Assembly (NCBI GenBank): GCA_937927415.1 | Contig: CALBDS010000003.1 | Location: forward strand, 248,001-312,000 | Direction: 5' to 3' | Origin: an uncultured Rhodospirillaceae bacterium | GTDB lineage: Bacteria; Pseudomonadota; Alphaproteobacteria; Azospirillales; Azospirillaceae | DNA length: 64,000 nucleotides | Part shown: positions 36,551-46,500 of the stretch, piece after piece | Layout: each line of letters begins with the position of its first letter | Position numbering within the stretch: position 1 is the stretch's first letter | Made by a program: the position numbers and the translations under genes | Notes under the pieces: model-generated | What the model was told of the DNA's origin: nothing | The model's database searches: none | What the model saw: the letters and a program-made list of their open reading frames with translations, nothing else

Positions 36551-38089
36551 TCAGGCCGCGGGGGAATCGGCGGAAGAGGCACCGGCGGACGGGGACGCCC
36601 CACCATCCCCCACCCGGCGGCGGCGCAGCAGCAAGGGACCGGCCACCAAGAGAACGGCCAGCGCCAGCAGCACGGCGGAAATGGGGTGGGAGACGAAGAC
36701 GGTCAGATCACCCTGGCTGATGACCAGCGCCCGGCGGAACTGCTGCTCGGCCAGCGGCCCCAGGATCAGCCCCACCACGCACGGCGCCACCGGCACGTTC
36801 AGCACCCGCATGCCGAACCCCACCAGCCCGATGATCCACAGGATCACCAGATCGACCACGTTGTTGTTCAGCGTGTACGATCCCAGCGTGGCGAACACCA
36901 GGATGCCGGCGTACAGCCACGGGCGCGGGATCAGCAGCAGCTTCACCCAGATGCCGGCCAACGGCAAATTCAGCAGCAGCAGCAGCACGTTGCCCACGTA
37001 CAGGCTGGCGATCATGCCCCACACCAGTTCGGGGTTGTTGTCGAACAGCGACGGGCCGGGCTGCAGCCCGTACTGCTGGAACGCCGCCAGCATGATGGCC
37101 GCGGTGGCCGACGTGGGCAGGCCCAGCGACAACAGCGGCGCCAGCACCCCGGCGGCGGCGGCGTTGTTGGCGGCCTCCGGCCCGGCGACGGCCTCGATGG
37201 CGCCCTTGCCGAATTCCTCGGGCTTCTTGGACAGGCGCTTTTCCGCCAGATACGACAGGAAGGTGGGGATCTCGCTGCCCCCCGACGGCAGGGTGCCGAA
37301 GGGAAAGCCCAGAAGCGTGCCGCGCAGCCACGGCTTCCACGACCGTTTCCAGTCCTCCCGGCTCATCCAGAACGAGCCTTTCAGGTCGTAGATCTCTTCC
37401 CGCTCAAACCGATGGCGGGACGCGACATAGAGCGTTTCGCCCACCGCGAACAGGCCGACCGCCACCACCACGGTGTCGATGCCGTCCAGCAGTTCGGGGA
37501 TGCCCAGCGCCAGCCGCGCCTGTCCCGTCTGCATGTCGATGCCCACCAGACCCAACGCCAGCCCCAGGAACAAGCTGGCAAGGCCACGGGCCAGCGACTG
37601 GCCCAGAACGGCGGTGACGGTGGTCAGCGCCAGCACCATCAGCGCGAAATACTCCGCCGGGCCGAACAGCAGCGCCACCCGCACCATGAGCGGGGCCACG
37701 AAGGTCAGGGCCGCCGTGCCGATGGTCCCGGCCACGAACGAGCCGATGGCGGCGGTGGCGAGTGCCTGTGCGCCCCGCCCCTGCCGTGCCATGGCGTGGC
37801 CGTCGATGGCGGTAACGATGCTGCCGGATTCCCCCGGCGCGTTCAAAAGGATCGACGTGGTGGAACCGCCGTACATGGCGCCGTAATAGATGCCGGCGAA
37901 CATGATGAAGGCGCTGGTCGGCTCCAGATTGTAGGTGACGGGCAGCAGCAGCGCCACGGTCAGCGCCGGCCCGATGCCGGGCAGCACGCCCACCGCCGTG
38001 CCGACGGTGACGCCGATCAGCGCCCACATCAGGTTATAGGGGATCAGCGCCACGGAAAAACCGTGACCCAGAGCGGCAAGGGTATCCAT
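36551..38089 (-). CDS. tctA: Tripartite tricarboxylate transporter large membrane subunit TctA
   Basis: About 512 residues with around twelve helices. Conserved TctA segments include G-T-A-V-G-V-L-P-G-I-G-P-A-L-T-V near residue 30, Y-Y-G-A-M-Y-G-G-S-T-T-S-I-L-L-N-A-P-G-E near 70, and a second glycine-rich P-L-L-S-L-G-L-P-T-S-A-T-A-A-I-M near 365. It forms the permease with TctB and takes carboxylates delivered by TctC, using the ion gradient. The ATG at 38089 gives the normal N-terminus. It follows tctB by 103 bases that include a hairpin and precedes terC by 35. Confidence 0.94.
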   Translation of the reverse strand: MDTLAALGHGFSVALIPYNLMWALIGVTVGTAVGVLPGIGPALTVALLLPVTYNLEPTSAFIMFAGIYYGAMYGGSTTSILLNAPGESGSIVTAIDGHAMARQGRGAQALATAAIGSFVAGTIGTAALTFVAPLMVRVALLFGPAEYFALMVLALTTVTAVLGQSLARGLASLFLGLALGLVGIDMQTGQARLALGIPELLDGIDTVVVAVGLFAVGETLYVASRHRFEREEIYDLKGSFWMSREDWKRSWKPWLRGTLLGFPFGTLPSGGSEIPTFLSYLAEKRLSKKPEEFGKGAIEAVAGPEAANNAAAAGVLAPLLSLGLPTSATAAIMLAAFQQYGLQPGPSLFDNNPELVWGMIASLYVGNVLLLLLNLPLAGIWVKLLLIPRPWLYAGILVFATLGSYTLNNNVVDLVILWIIGLVGFGMRVLNVPVAPCVVGLILGPLAEQQFRRALVISQGDLTVFVSHPISAVLLALAVLLVAGPLLLRRRRVGDGGASPSAGASSADSPAA

Positions 38090-38162
38090 GTCATGCACCT
38101 TTTGGGGCAAGACCCGGCCCATCATCATCCGACGGGGGCCGGGCGCAGTCCTTCCCAGGGAC

Positions 38163-38185
38163 GGGGGCTTTTTGAAAGCGCCCCC
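38163..38185 (-). terminator. Hairpin between tctB and tctA (possible attenuator)
   Basis: On the minus strand a GGGGGCGCTTT...AAAGCCCCC hairpin with a two-base bulge lies 8 bases past the tctB stop. It could reduce read-through so that tctC and tctB exceed tctA, as binding proteins often do. Confidence 0.45.
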
Positions 38186-38192
38186 TTGTCCG

Positions 38193-38681
38193 TCAGTCTT
38201 TGCCGCCGGCCAGCAGCCATTCGAACACATCCCCCAGGGGAAGGTTCAGGCCCAGCGCGTGGTTGAACACCACGTAGGTGCCCGCCGCCAGCCCAACGCC
38301 GAGAGCCGCGTCCACCAGCGGGCGGCGGCTGCCGAAGGCGCGGGCCACCGCCATGAACAGCAATGCCGCCGCCGGTATCCAGCCCAGCGCCTCCACCAGC
38401 AGGAACTGGACCGCCAGCCCGGCGGCGGTCAGGCCCAGGGCCAGGCCGTCAAGCTCCATCCCGCCCTCGTGGGCGATGTGCCCGGCAAAGGCCTCACGCA
38501 GCACCGCCAGCCCCACCAGCGCCAGCCCCCCTGCGATCAGGCAGGGGAACAGGGCGGGACCAGCCAGAAGACTGCCGGTCATGGGCATCCGCAGGGTTTC
38601 GACGGCGATGAATCCCCCCAGCGCCAGCAGCCCGCCGCCCAGGACCGCTTCACCGATCCGCAACGTCCGGCCCGTGGTCAT
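38193..38681 (-). CDS. tctB: Tripartite tricarboxylate transporter small membrane subunit TctB
   Basis: A 162-residue protein with four hydrophobic helices and no strong motif, which is normal for TctB. Identity rests on its size, helix pattern and place between tctC and tctA. It pairs with TctA to form the permease. It is 28 bases after tctC. Confidence 0.88.
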   Translation of the reverse strand: MTTGRTLRIGEAVLGGGLLALGGFIAVETLRMPMTGSLLAGPALFPCLIAGGLALVGLAVLREAFAGHIAHEGGMELDGLALGLTAAGLAVQFLLVEALGWIPAAALLFMAVARAFGSRRPLVDAALGVGLAAGTYVVFNHALGLNLPLGDVFEWLLAGGKD

Positions 38682-38709
38682 GGCCCGTCTCCTCGTTGTC
38701 CGTTGCGGG

Positions 38710-39687
38710 TTACTTCACCAGACCCAGGTCTTTCAGCGTGCCCTCGATCTGCGCCCGTTCCTGCGTCAGGAAGGCGGCGAACTCCGCCGGGGGCAGGTAC
38801 AGGTCGATCCAGCCGCGCTGACGGGCAAGCTGTTTCCACTCGTCGCTGGTCACGGCCTTGGCGACCGCCTCTTCCAGCTCCTTCTTTTCCGCGGGCTTGG
38901 CGTTAGCCTGCATGAACACGCCGCGCCAGTTGACGAATTCCAGATCCACGCCCTGCTCCTTCAGGGTCGGGGTGTCGCTGCCCTGAAGCCGCTGGGGCGC
39001 CGACACGGCGATGGCGCGCAGCTTGCCGGCCTGGAACTGGGGGGCGAATTCATTGTAGCCGCCCATGCCCAGCGTGATGTGCCCGCCGAGAGCCGAGGCC
39101 AGAAGCTCGCCGCCGCCAGCGGTGGCGACATAATTCACCTTCATCGGGGGCACGCCCACGGCCTTGGCGATCAGCCCGGCCAGAATCTGGTCGCTGCCGC
39201 CCGCTGAACCGCCGCCCCACGACACCGAACCGGGGTCGGCCTTGAATTTGGCGATCAGGTCGGCCAGCGTCTTGATGGGGGAATCGCTGGGCACCACCAG
39301 GGCGGTGTATTCGCCGGTCAGCCGGGCCAACGGCGCCACCTGATCCAGGGTCACCACCGATTTGTTGGTGATGATGGACCCCAGCATGATCTGGCCGCCC
39401 ACCAGCAGCGCCGGCTGACGCTTGCGGGCGGTGACGAACTGGGCCAGCCCCACCGTGCCGCCGGCACCGGGGATGTTCGCCACCTGGATTCCCGAGGCAA
39501 GATTTTGGTTCTGCAACACCTGCTGCAGCGCGCGGGCGTGCTGGTCCCAGCCGCCGCCGGGGCTGGCCGGGGCGATGATCTCCAGCCCCTTGATCTCGGC
39601 CAGCGACGGGGCGGCGGTCAGGGTGACGGCGGCCAGCAGGGCGGCTCCGGCGGCGTGCTTGACGAACGCACAAACGCGGGTGGACAT
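38710..39687 (-). CDS. tctC: Tripartite tricarboxylate transporter substrate-binding protein TctC (Bug family)
   Basis: A 325-residue periplasmic protein with a clear signal peptide (cleavage after S-L-A near residue 30). Bug/TctC features are the P-A-S-P-G-G-G-W-D near residue 40, I-P-G-A-G-G-T-V-G-L-A-Q near 70, and W-G-G-G-S-A-G-G-S-D-Q near 155, loops that grip the carboxylate of the ligand through water. The G-G-G-W-D motif is the variant found in tricarboxylate-type members. It is the first gene of the tct operon with GGAGGG before the ATG at 39687. The exact acid carried is unknown. Confidence 0.93.
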   Translation of the reverse strand: MSTRVCAFVKHAAGAALLAAVTLTAAPSLAEIKGLEIIAPASPGGGWDQHARALQQVLQNQNLASGIQVANIPGAGGTVGLAQFVTARKRQPALLVGGQIMLGSIITNKSVVTLDQVAPLARLTGEYTALVVPSDSPIKTLADLIAKFKADPGSVSWGGGSAGGSDQILAGLIAKAVGVPPMKVNYVATAGGGELLASALGGHITLGMGGYNEFAPQFQAGKLRAIAVSAPQRLQGSDTPTLKEQGVDLEFVNWRGVFMQANAKPAEKKELEEAVAKAVTSDEWKQLARQRGWIDLYLPPAEFAAFLTQERAQIEGTLKDLGLVK

Positions 39688-39930
39688 GTTCCCTCCAGAC
39701 TTTTTTCGTGTTTTACGGGGAACCGCGTTTTCCGCCGCACCCCGCCATAGGGCCACGATAGCAGGGGAACCTGTCATCAACCTGTCAGAGCACGACAGAA
39801 AAGCATAAAAAGAACCGGGTGCAGCGCAGCATCCGTTCGCCCGCCGCGACAGGATCAAACGATGATGTCGGGGGGCGCGAACCCCGCCGGGGACCGGAGG
39901 CACGGTTCAGGCTCATTGCCGCAAGCCGGG

Positions 39931-40671
39931 TCAGAACTCCCAATCGCCGTCCAGGCTGTAGCCAATGCCGTAGACCATCCGCAAAGGCGGGGATGCGCCC
40001 GTCGCGTCCCTGATCTTCTGGCGCAGCCGCCGGACAAGGGAATCGAGGTTGCGCAGGGTCCAGTTCGGCAGCCGCTCCATCACCATGGCGATCTCCTCCC
40101 TGGGCATCGGCTCGCCCGGACGGCGGAGCAGCGCCAGAAGGAAGGCGTGCTCGCTGGCGGTCAAGGGCACCATGGCCCCGCCGGGCGTGCGCAGAACCAT
40201 GCCATGGGGCGGAAGCACCCAAACACCCCCTCCGGCCTGGGAAGCCGCCGCGTGGGGTACCCCCCGGCCAGCCGTTTCCCCCTGGTCCGGCGAAGCCGGC
40301 AGCCGGCGCAGAACGCTGCGCACGGTGGCGTCGATTTCCAGCAGATCGGCCTCTTTCACCAGATAGGCGTCAGCACCGCTGTCCAGGCCCATCACACGGT
40401 CCACCGTCGTGCCGCGGCAGGTCAGGACGATGATGCCCACGGCCATGCCGAACCGTTCCCGCACGCGGCGGGCAAGGGCGAAACCGTTGCCGTCGGGCAG
40501 GTTGACATCCAGCAGCAGCACATCGACCCGGCCCGCGTCCAGGCGCTTTTCCGCCGCGGCGCGGGAGGCCGCCCCCTCGGCCTGATAGCCGCGGATGGTG
40601 AGGAACTCCACCAGCGATTCCCGCAGGAAGCTTTCGTCCTCGACCACCACGATGCTGGCGGCATTCCCCAT
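39931..40671 (-). CDS. Response regulator with winged-helix output, partner of the DISM kinase
   Basis: A receiver domain with the acidic V-V-V-E-D-E-S near residue 9, phosphoacceptor D55 in L-L-D-V-N-L-P-D-G and the lysine in Y-L-V-K-E-A is followed by an OmpR-like winged helix (about 150-245). The output domain ends with L-R-M-V-Y-G-I-G-Y-S-L. The start at 40671 has AAAGGAG eight bases upstream; an ATG at 40689 that overlaps the kinase stop is an alternative. The only adjacent gene not otherwise accounted for is the divergent tpsA, a reasonable candidate target. Confidence 0.87.
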   Translation of the reverse strand: MGNAASIVVVEDESFLRESLVEFLTIRGYQAEGAASRAAAEKRLDAGRVDVLLLDVNLPDGNGFALARRVRERFGMAVGIIVLTCRGTTVDRVMGLDSGADAYLVKEADLLEIDATVRSVLRRLPASPDQGETAGRGVPHAAASQAGGGVWVLPPHGMVLRTPGGAMVPLTASEHAFLLALLRRPGEPMPREEIAMVMERLPNWTLRNLDSLVRRLRQKIRDATGASPPLRMVYGIGYSLDGDWEF

Positions 40672-40688
40672 CCCCATCGCTCCTTTCA

Positions 40689-43190
40689 TCAATCCGCACC
40701 GGCCGCCCGCAGCCTGACCGTGACCGTTGTCCCGACATTCTCCCGGCTTTCCACGGTGATGGAGCCGTTTTGCGCCTCCATCAACCGCCCCGCCGTGCTG
40801 AGGCCCAGCCCGGTGCCGGTCACGCCGATGGCGTTGGACGCGCGGAAGAACCGCGAACCGACCATGGCGGCTTCGGCGGCGGGAATCCCGATTCCATGGT
40901 CCTGGACACGGATCAGAACATCCGGCCCGGTGGCAAGGGCCTCCAGCACGATGGGGGTTCCGGCCTGGGAATATTTGCACGCATTGTCCAGAATATTGTC
41001 CAGCACGATGGCCAGAAGCCGGCTGTCGGCCCAGACGTCCAGGCCGGCGGGGGGAAGCCGGACCTCGACCGTGCGCGGCGTCAGCCGGGCGTCGAGCCGG
41101 GCGGCGCACCGTTCCAGCAGCGGGGCCAGAGGAATCGGGCACAGTTCCACCGGGGGGCGGCCCGCTTCCAGGGCGGCGTCGGCCAGGAAGCTGTTCACCA
41201 CCTGGAACAGCCGCCGCACGTTGTCCCGCACCACGGTCATCCGCTGGGCCACCCGCCGGCTGTCCGGTTCGGCCCCGGCAAGGCCGCCGTCGCACGGGGC
41301 CAGATCGAATTGAAGCATCTGGGCCGCCCGGTCGATGGCGGTCAGCGGCGTCTTGAATTCATGGGCCGCGGTGGCGATCAACTGGCGCTGCTCGCGCATG
41401 CGGATCCGCTCCACCTCCAGGGCGGTTTCCGCCTGGTTGCGGGCGTCGGTCAGCGCCTTTTCCAACTGGCGGCGGCTGGTGATGTCGTTGAGGCCGATCA
41501 ACAGCGCCGCTTCCCCATGGAAACGCACGCGCGCCGCCGACAAAATCACCCACAGGGGTTCCTCCCCCCCGGACCGGAGGCGGAGTTCGAGATCGAGAAC
41601 GATGTCCTGGGCTTCGAGCGCCGTGACAAGCCGATCCAGATCGTCCGGCATCAACAGGTTTTCCAGCGTGACCGTGCCGAGAAGATGGTCGAGCGGGGCG
41701 CCCAGCAGATCCGCGGTGCGTTCGTTGGCGAAGACGATCTTCCGGCGGGCCGGGACGCTGACGAACAGGGGAACGGGGGCGGCGACGACCAGCCGCTGGA
41801 ACAGCGCTTCGCTTTCCCGCAGTGCTTCCTCGGTCCGGCGGCGCCCGACCGTGGCTTCCGACAGGGCGGCACTGGTTTCCGCCAGTTCCTTCGACTGCAC
41901 GGCGATGCGGTCTTCCAGTTCCCTCCCCCGGCGGCGGGCATCCTCCAGCGCGGCGCGCGCGCCCATGTTCAGGCGGTCGAGCAGCCCGACGTTGAGCAGC
42001 ACCACATTCACCAGCGAGGCGATGTAATAGCTGTTGTCCACCAGCATCCCCGACGGCAGCAGGCCCGCGTTGCGCATGGTGACCAGCACCAGCCCCATCG
42101 GATGGGCGGCAAAGGCCAGGGCATAGATCCGCGCCGGGCGGAACCCCTGCCACGCCAGCCGCACCGACACGACCACCGCGACAACGGCCAGCAGCAGCCC
42201 GATGATATTCACCGGCACCGCCACCAGGCGAAAGAACCCGAACAGGGTCAGCACGAAGCATCCCATCCCGATCCAGGTCGCCGCATCGTAAAGGCGGGCC
42301 AGCCGGGGATGATCGTGCTTCAGATACAGCAGCCGTGAGATGAAGACCGACGCCACCGGCAGGGCCAGGATGGTCATCAACTCCAAAAGATGGGTGGGAA
42401 GCATGCCGGGGCCGGGCAACAGGAACTGGCGCCCATACCCGAGGTTCAGGGAAAACGCGATGCCGTTCAGCACCACCCAGGCGCAATAGGCGGCGTACAG
42501 CCGGTCGCGCAAGCCCGTGTAATACAGGATGTTGATGGCGATGACGACGTGCAGCGCCAGGAACCCGCCGGAAAACAGGGTGTGGATGGTGGCGGCGTGG
42601 GGGAAGTATTCCGGCTGGTAGAACACCGGGTTGGCCGACACGGTGCTGGTGCTGCGCAGGCGCACATAGACCGGGCTGTCCTGCCCCACCGCCAGGGTCA
42701 CCGGGAAGATGGGCGTGCGGAACGGAATGGTGGCGGCGGCGATGTCGTGGGTGTCCCCGCCGGTGCGTTCCTGCCAGCCTCCGCCCCCGTCGGGGGTGAA
42801 GACGGTGATGTCGTCCATAAACGGCGGGGAAACGTAAAGCCACCAATCGGCACGGTCGATGGCCCGCACCGTCAGACGCACCCAGACGGTGGAGGAGGTA
42901 TAACCCGCACTGAGGCTGCCCGGAACGGGCGTGAAGGCGGCACGCCGGTCGGAAGCCGCAACATCGGCGATGCCGAGCCGCCCTTCCCGGTCGGTGAGAA
43001 CCGCCATCGCCCCCGCAGCCGGAACCGATGGCCCCCGCAATTCCAGAATCCGCCCGTCCGGCACCGTTCCAGCGTCCGGCGCCGCCATGGCCGCTCCCCC
43101 GGCCGCCGCAACAATCGCAAGGATAGCAACAACGGCAATGACGATCGCAAAATCGCAAGAAGCGCGCAGAGAATTCAACTTACCTTCCAT
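40689..43190 (-). CDS. Membrane histidine kinase with 7TMR-DISM sensor and PAS domain
   Basis: About 833 residues. A signal sequence (about 13-35) leads to a periplasmic 7TMR-DISMED2 beta-sandwich domain (about 45-185, with S-S-T-V-W-V-R-L-T), a seven-helix DISM membrane domain (about 195-400), a coiled coil, a PAS domain (about 460-580), and a kinase core with H610 in A-A-H-E-F-K-T-P-L, N-I-L-D-N-A-C-K-Y and G-T-G-L-G-L-S. DISM extracellular domains bind carbohydrate-like ligands in some proteins. Starts at 43253 and 43280 are also open; 43190 was chosen for the signal peptide. It is transcribed with the response regulator and is divergent from tpsA. Confidence 0.87.
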   Translation of the reverse strand: MEGKLNSLRASCDFAIVIAVVAILAIVAAAGGAAMAAPDAGTVPDGRILELRGPSVPAAGAMAVLTDREGRLGIADVAASDRRAAFTPVPGSLSAGYTSSTVWVRLTVRAIDRADWWLYVSPPFMDDITVFTPDGGGGWQERTGGDTHDIAAATIPFRTPIFPVTLAVGQDSPVYVRLRSTSTVSANPVFYQPEYFPHAATIHTLFSGGFLALHVVIAINILYYTGLRDRLYAAYCAWVVLNGIAFSLNLGYGRQFLLPGPGMLPTHLLELMTILALPVASVFISRLLYLKHDHPRLARLYDAATWIGMGCFVLTLFGFFRLVAVPVNIIGLLLAVVAVVVSVRLAWQGFRPARIYALAFAAHPMGLVLVTMRNAGLLPSGMLVDNSYYIASLVNVVLLNVGLLDRLNMGARAALEDARRRGRELEDRIAVQSKELAETSAALSEATVGRRRTEEALRESEALFQRLVVAAPVPLFVSVPARRKIVFANERTADLLGAPLDHLLGTVTLENLLMPDDLDRLVTALEAQDIVLDLELRLRSGGEEPLWVILSAARVRFHGEAALLIGLNDITSRRQLEKALTDARNQAETALEVERIRMREQRQLIATAAHEFKTPLTAIDRAAQMLQFDLAPCDGGLAGAEPDSRRVAQRMTVVRDNVRRLFQVVNSFLADAALEAGRPPVELCPIPLAPLLERCAARLDARLTPRTVEVRLPPAGLDVWADSRLLAIVLDNILDNACKYSQAGTPIVLEALATGPDVLIRVQDHGIGIPAAEAAMVGSRFFRASNAIGVTGTGLGLSTAGRLMEAQNGSITVESRENVGTTVTVRLRAAGAD

Positions 43191-43520
43191 TAAGGCACCG
43201 ACACCATCCCCACATACCGCATCATGAATGGAAAAGCGATATTTCACATTCATCCAAGCATATTTGAGAGTGACGCGCACTCTGATGTCATAATTCAGAC
43301 AGTTTTGCCAGAAATGACAAAAATAAGTTTACATAATGTAATTATGTCAGAAATTGATACGAAACAAAATGAATCTAGCTGAGTTTATATATTGCATGCC
43401 TCGCAATATTTGATGCATTGTCGAGGAACCGGATAATCATACTCCGAAATTTCAAATACAGTAACCACATGCTTCTCAAGCTGGAAGCATGCGCCACTCC
43501 ATGCCTTCTGGAGACGCCCC
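43191..43520. promoter_or_regulatory. AT-rich divergent control region between the DISM kinase and tpsA
   Basis: The region is strikingly AT-rich compared with its flanks. An inverted repeat acataat-gta-attatgt lies at 43331-43347, and a related half-site tgtcataattca lies at 43286-43297, about 45 bases away. These are candidate binding sites for the adjacent response regulator. No gene is supported here. Confidence 0.4.
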
Positions 43521-46500
43521 GTGCTACCCAAGATCCGCCTTCGGATGCTGTTGCTGTCCACCGCCATGTTCGTTCCTGGCTCCGTGGCTCTTGCCAACCC
43601 GCCCCTGCCCACAGGGGGAAATTTCGCCGGGGGGGCGGGAAGCATCGCACAGTCGGGTCAGACGATGACCATCGACCAGACGACGGCACGCGGCGTCATC
43701 AACTGGCAGAGCTTCGATGTCGGCGCCGGGCATACGGTGCGCATCAACAACGGCGCCGGCGCGACGCTGAACCGGGTTACCGGCGGCACCCTGTCCACCA
43801 TCCTGGGCCGGCTGGAAGCCACTGGGTCGCTGTATCTGGTCAACCCGCAAGGTGTCGTGGTCGGTGAATCGGGGGTGGTGGTGACGGGGGGCCGCTTCGT
43901 CGCCTCCACCCTCGACGTGATGGACGAGCATTTCATGAAGGGCGGGTCGCTGCTGTTCAAGGGCGACGCCCCCGGCAGCGTCACCAACCTGGGCAAGATC
44001 TCGGCCACCGGCGGCGACGTGATCCTGATCGCCCGCACGGTCACCAACGCCGGCACGATCAACGCCCCCAAGGGCACCGCCGCCCTGGCCAGCGGCACCG
44101 AGGTGCTGCTGACCGAAGGCGGGGACGAACAGGTGTTCGTCCGGGCGGGGATCGGCGGATCGGCGGAAAACAGCGGCCTGATCGACGCGGCCCAGGCGGA
44201 ACTGAAGGCGGTGGGCGGCAACATCTACGCCCTGGCCGGCAACAACGGCGGGGTGGTGCGCGCCACCGGCAGCCAGACGCGCAACGGGCGGGTGTGGATG
44301 AGCGCCACGGGCGGCGACGTCACCGTGTCCGGAACCGTGGAGGCGCGCAACGCCGACGGGTCGGGCGGCACGGTGTCGGTGTCGGCCGACGGCACGGTGC
44401 TGCACAAGGGCGCCATCGACGCCCGCGGCACCGCCCCGGCCAGGAACGGCGGCACGGTGGTGGTGACCGGCGGCCGGGTGGGGCTGGCGCCGGGATCGTC
44501 CATCGACGCATCCGGCACGGGGGCCGGTGGCACGGTCCTGGTGGGGGGTGACCGTTACGGCGGGCAGGATCCGGCGCTCAAGATCCTTCCGCCCCCGATT
44601 CCCAACGCCAAGCGCACCGCCATGGCTGCCGGCGCCACCATCCGCGCCGACGGCGGCACGGGTGGGGGCAGCGGAAACGGCGGATCGGTGGTGGTGTGGT
44701 CGGATGGTACCACCAGTGCCGCCGGCACCGTCACGGCGCGCGGTGGTGCCGGCGGCGGCGACGGCGGTTTCGTCGAAGTGTCCGGCAAGGGCGACCTGTC
44801 CTTCCGCGCGGCGGTGGACACCTCCGCCTCGCGCGGGAAGGCGGGCACCCTGCTGCTGGACCCGACCACCATCTCGATCACTTCCGGCATCGTCGATCCA
44901 CCGTCCGAGCTGTCCCAAAACGATGCCACGGTCTGGGGTGCCGGCTTCACCAGCGGCGAGCCGATGGAGGACACCGGCTCACAGACCATCTCCATCGACA
45001 CCATCCGCTCCCTTCTGAACAACAACTCCCTGACCCTGGAAGCCAGCACCAACATCAGCTGGAATCCCGACGCGACACTGGACACCGGCGGGCTGACGCA
45101 GGCGATGAACCGGACCCTGACACTCCGGGCCGGAAGCTACATCTTCTTCGGCGGCGCGATCAAAAATAATGGGCAGTCGTCGGATGGCTGGCTCAACGTC
45201 GTCTTCAACAGCAGCCGGGCCGGGACCGGCTACATCGCTTTCTCCGTCAACTCGCTGGTGGCCAGCGGTGGCGGCTTCATCGAAGCCGCCGGCGGCTCCG
45301 AGGTCGGAAGCGACGGGCATCTGACCGGCCCGGCGGTCGGCATGCCTCTCATTGGGATGGATACCGGCATCACTCTCAACAATGCGAAGCTACGGTCCGG
45401 CGGGGGCGACATCATCCTGCGCGGCAAATCCGGCTTTGCTGGTATCATCGGCGTCGTCACCGCCGGCATCACGATGGACAACACGTCCGAAATCACGTCG
45501 GGCACCGGCAGGATCCTCATCGACGGCGACGGCCCCGAGCCGCTTCTTGGCCTCAACACGATGACGGCTCATGGGGTCCTGCTCAGCGGCCATTCAACGA
45601 TCACCTCCTCCAGCACCGCATCCGACGCCATCACCATCACCGGACGGGGCGGCCATGCATCGCTGCTCAGCGGCTCCATCGGCTCTTCCATGGGGGTGGT
45701 GATCCAGGATGCGACGATCACCAGCAATGGGGAAGGCGGCGGCATTTCGATCACCGGTACCGGCGGAACGATCACTGACAGCCCGGCCCCGAGCCTGACC
45801 GGCTTCAACACCGGCATCATGGTGGCGGGTGCCTCCAGCAGCATCACGACGGCCGGGGGAGCGATCACCCTGACCGGGACCGCGGGATCGTCCTCCGCCA
45901 TCACTCCATCCCTCGGGCTTCACCTCGACAGCAACACCACCATCAGCACCAACAACCAGCCGGGGCCGAGTCCCACCGTCACCACCGGGTCCGTCACGCT
46001 GCGCGCGGATCGGATCTACAAAAACCCCCAGGCCACCATCACCACACGCGGAAACGTTACACTGGCCCCGCTGACGACCACATTGGGCGTCTCCCTCGGG
46101 ACGGAAGCCTCCGCTTCGTCCACGGCGCTGGATGTCAGCCAGGGCGTGCTGTCCGGCATCACCGCCGACACGCTGGTTCTCGGCTCGGCGACGGGGGGCG
46201 ACATCACCGTCGCAGCGCCGGTGTTCCTGATCGGCCAGACAAAGCTGCATCTGATGTCCGGCGGACAGGTCACCCAGCAGGCCAGCCTGGCCGCGAGCGC
46301 GCTGGCGGTCACGGCGGGCGGCGACGTGGACCTGCTGGACACCGGCAACACCATTGGCACCATCGCCATCAAGGCCGACGGGCGGAACGTCGGTTTCCAG
46401 ACGCTTGAGAACCTGACCGTCGGATCGGTCGATGGTGTTGACGGCATCGACGTGGGAACTTCGGGCCGTATCATCCTGGGAGCGGGCGGTTCCACGGTCA

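Noticed and set aside
43385..43689. Minus-strand frames opposite the start of tpsA
   Set aside because: They run through the control region and antisense to the TpsA signal peptide and TPS domain and show no motifs.
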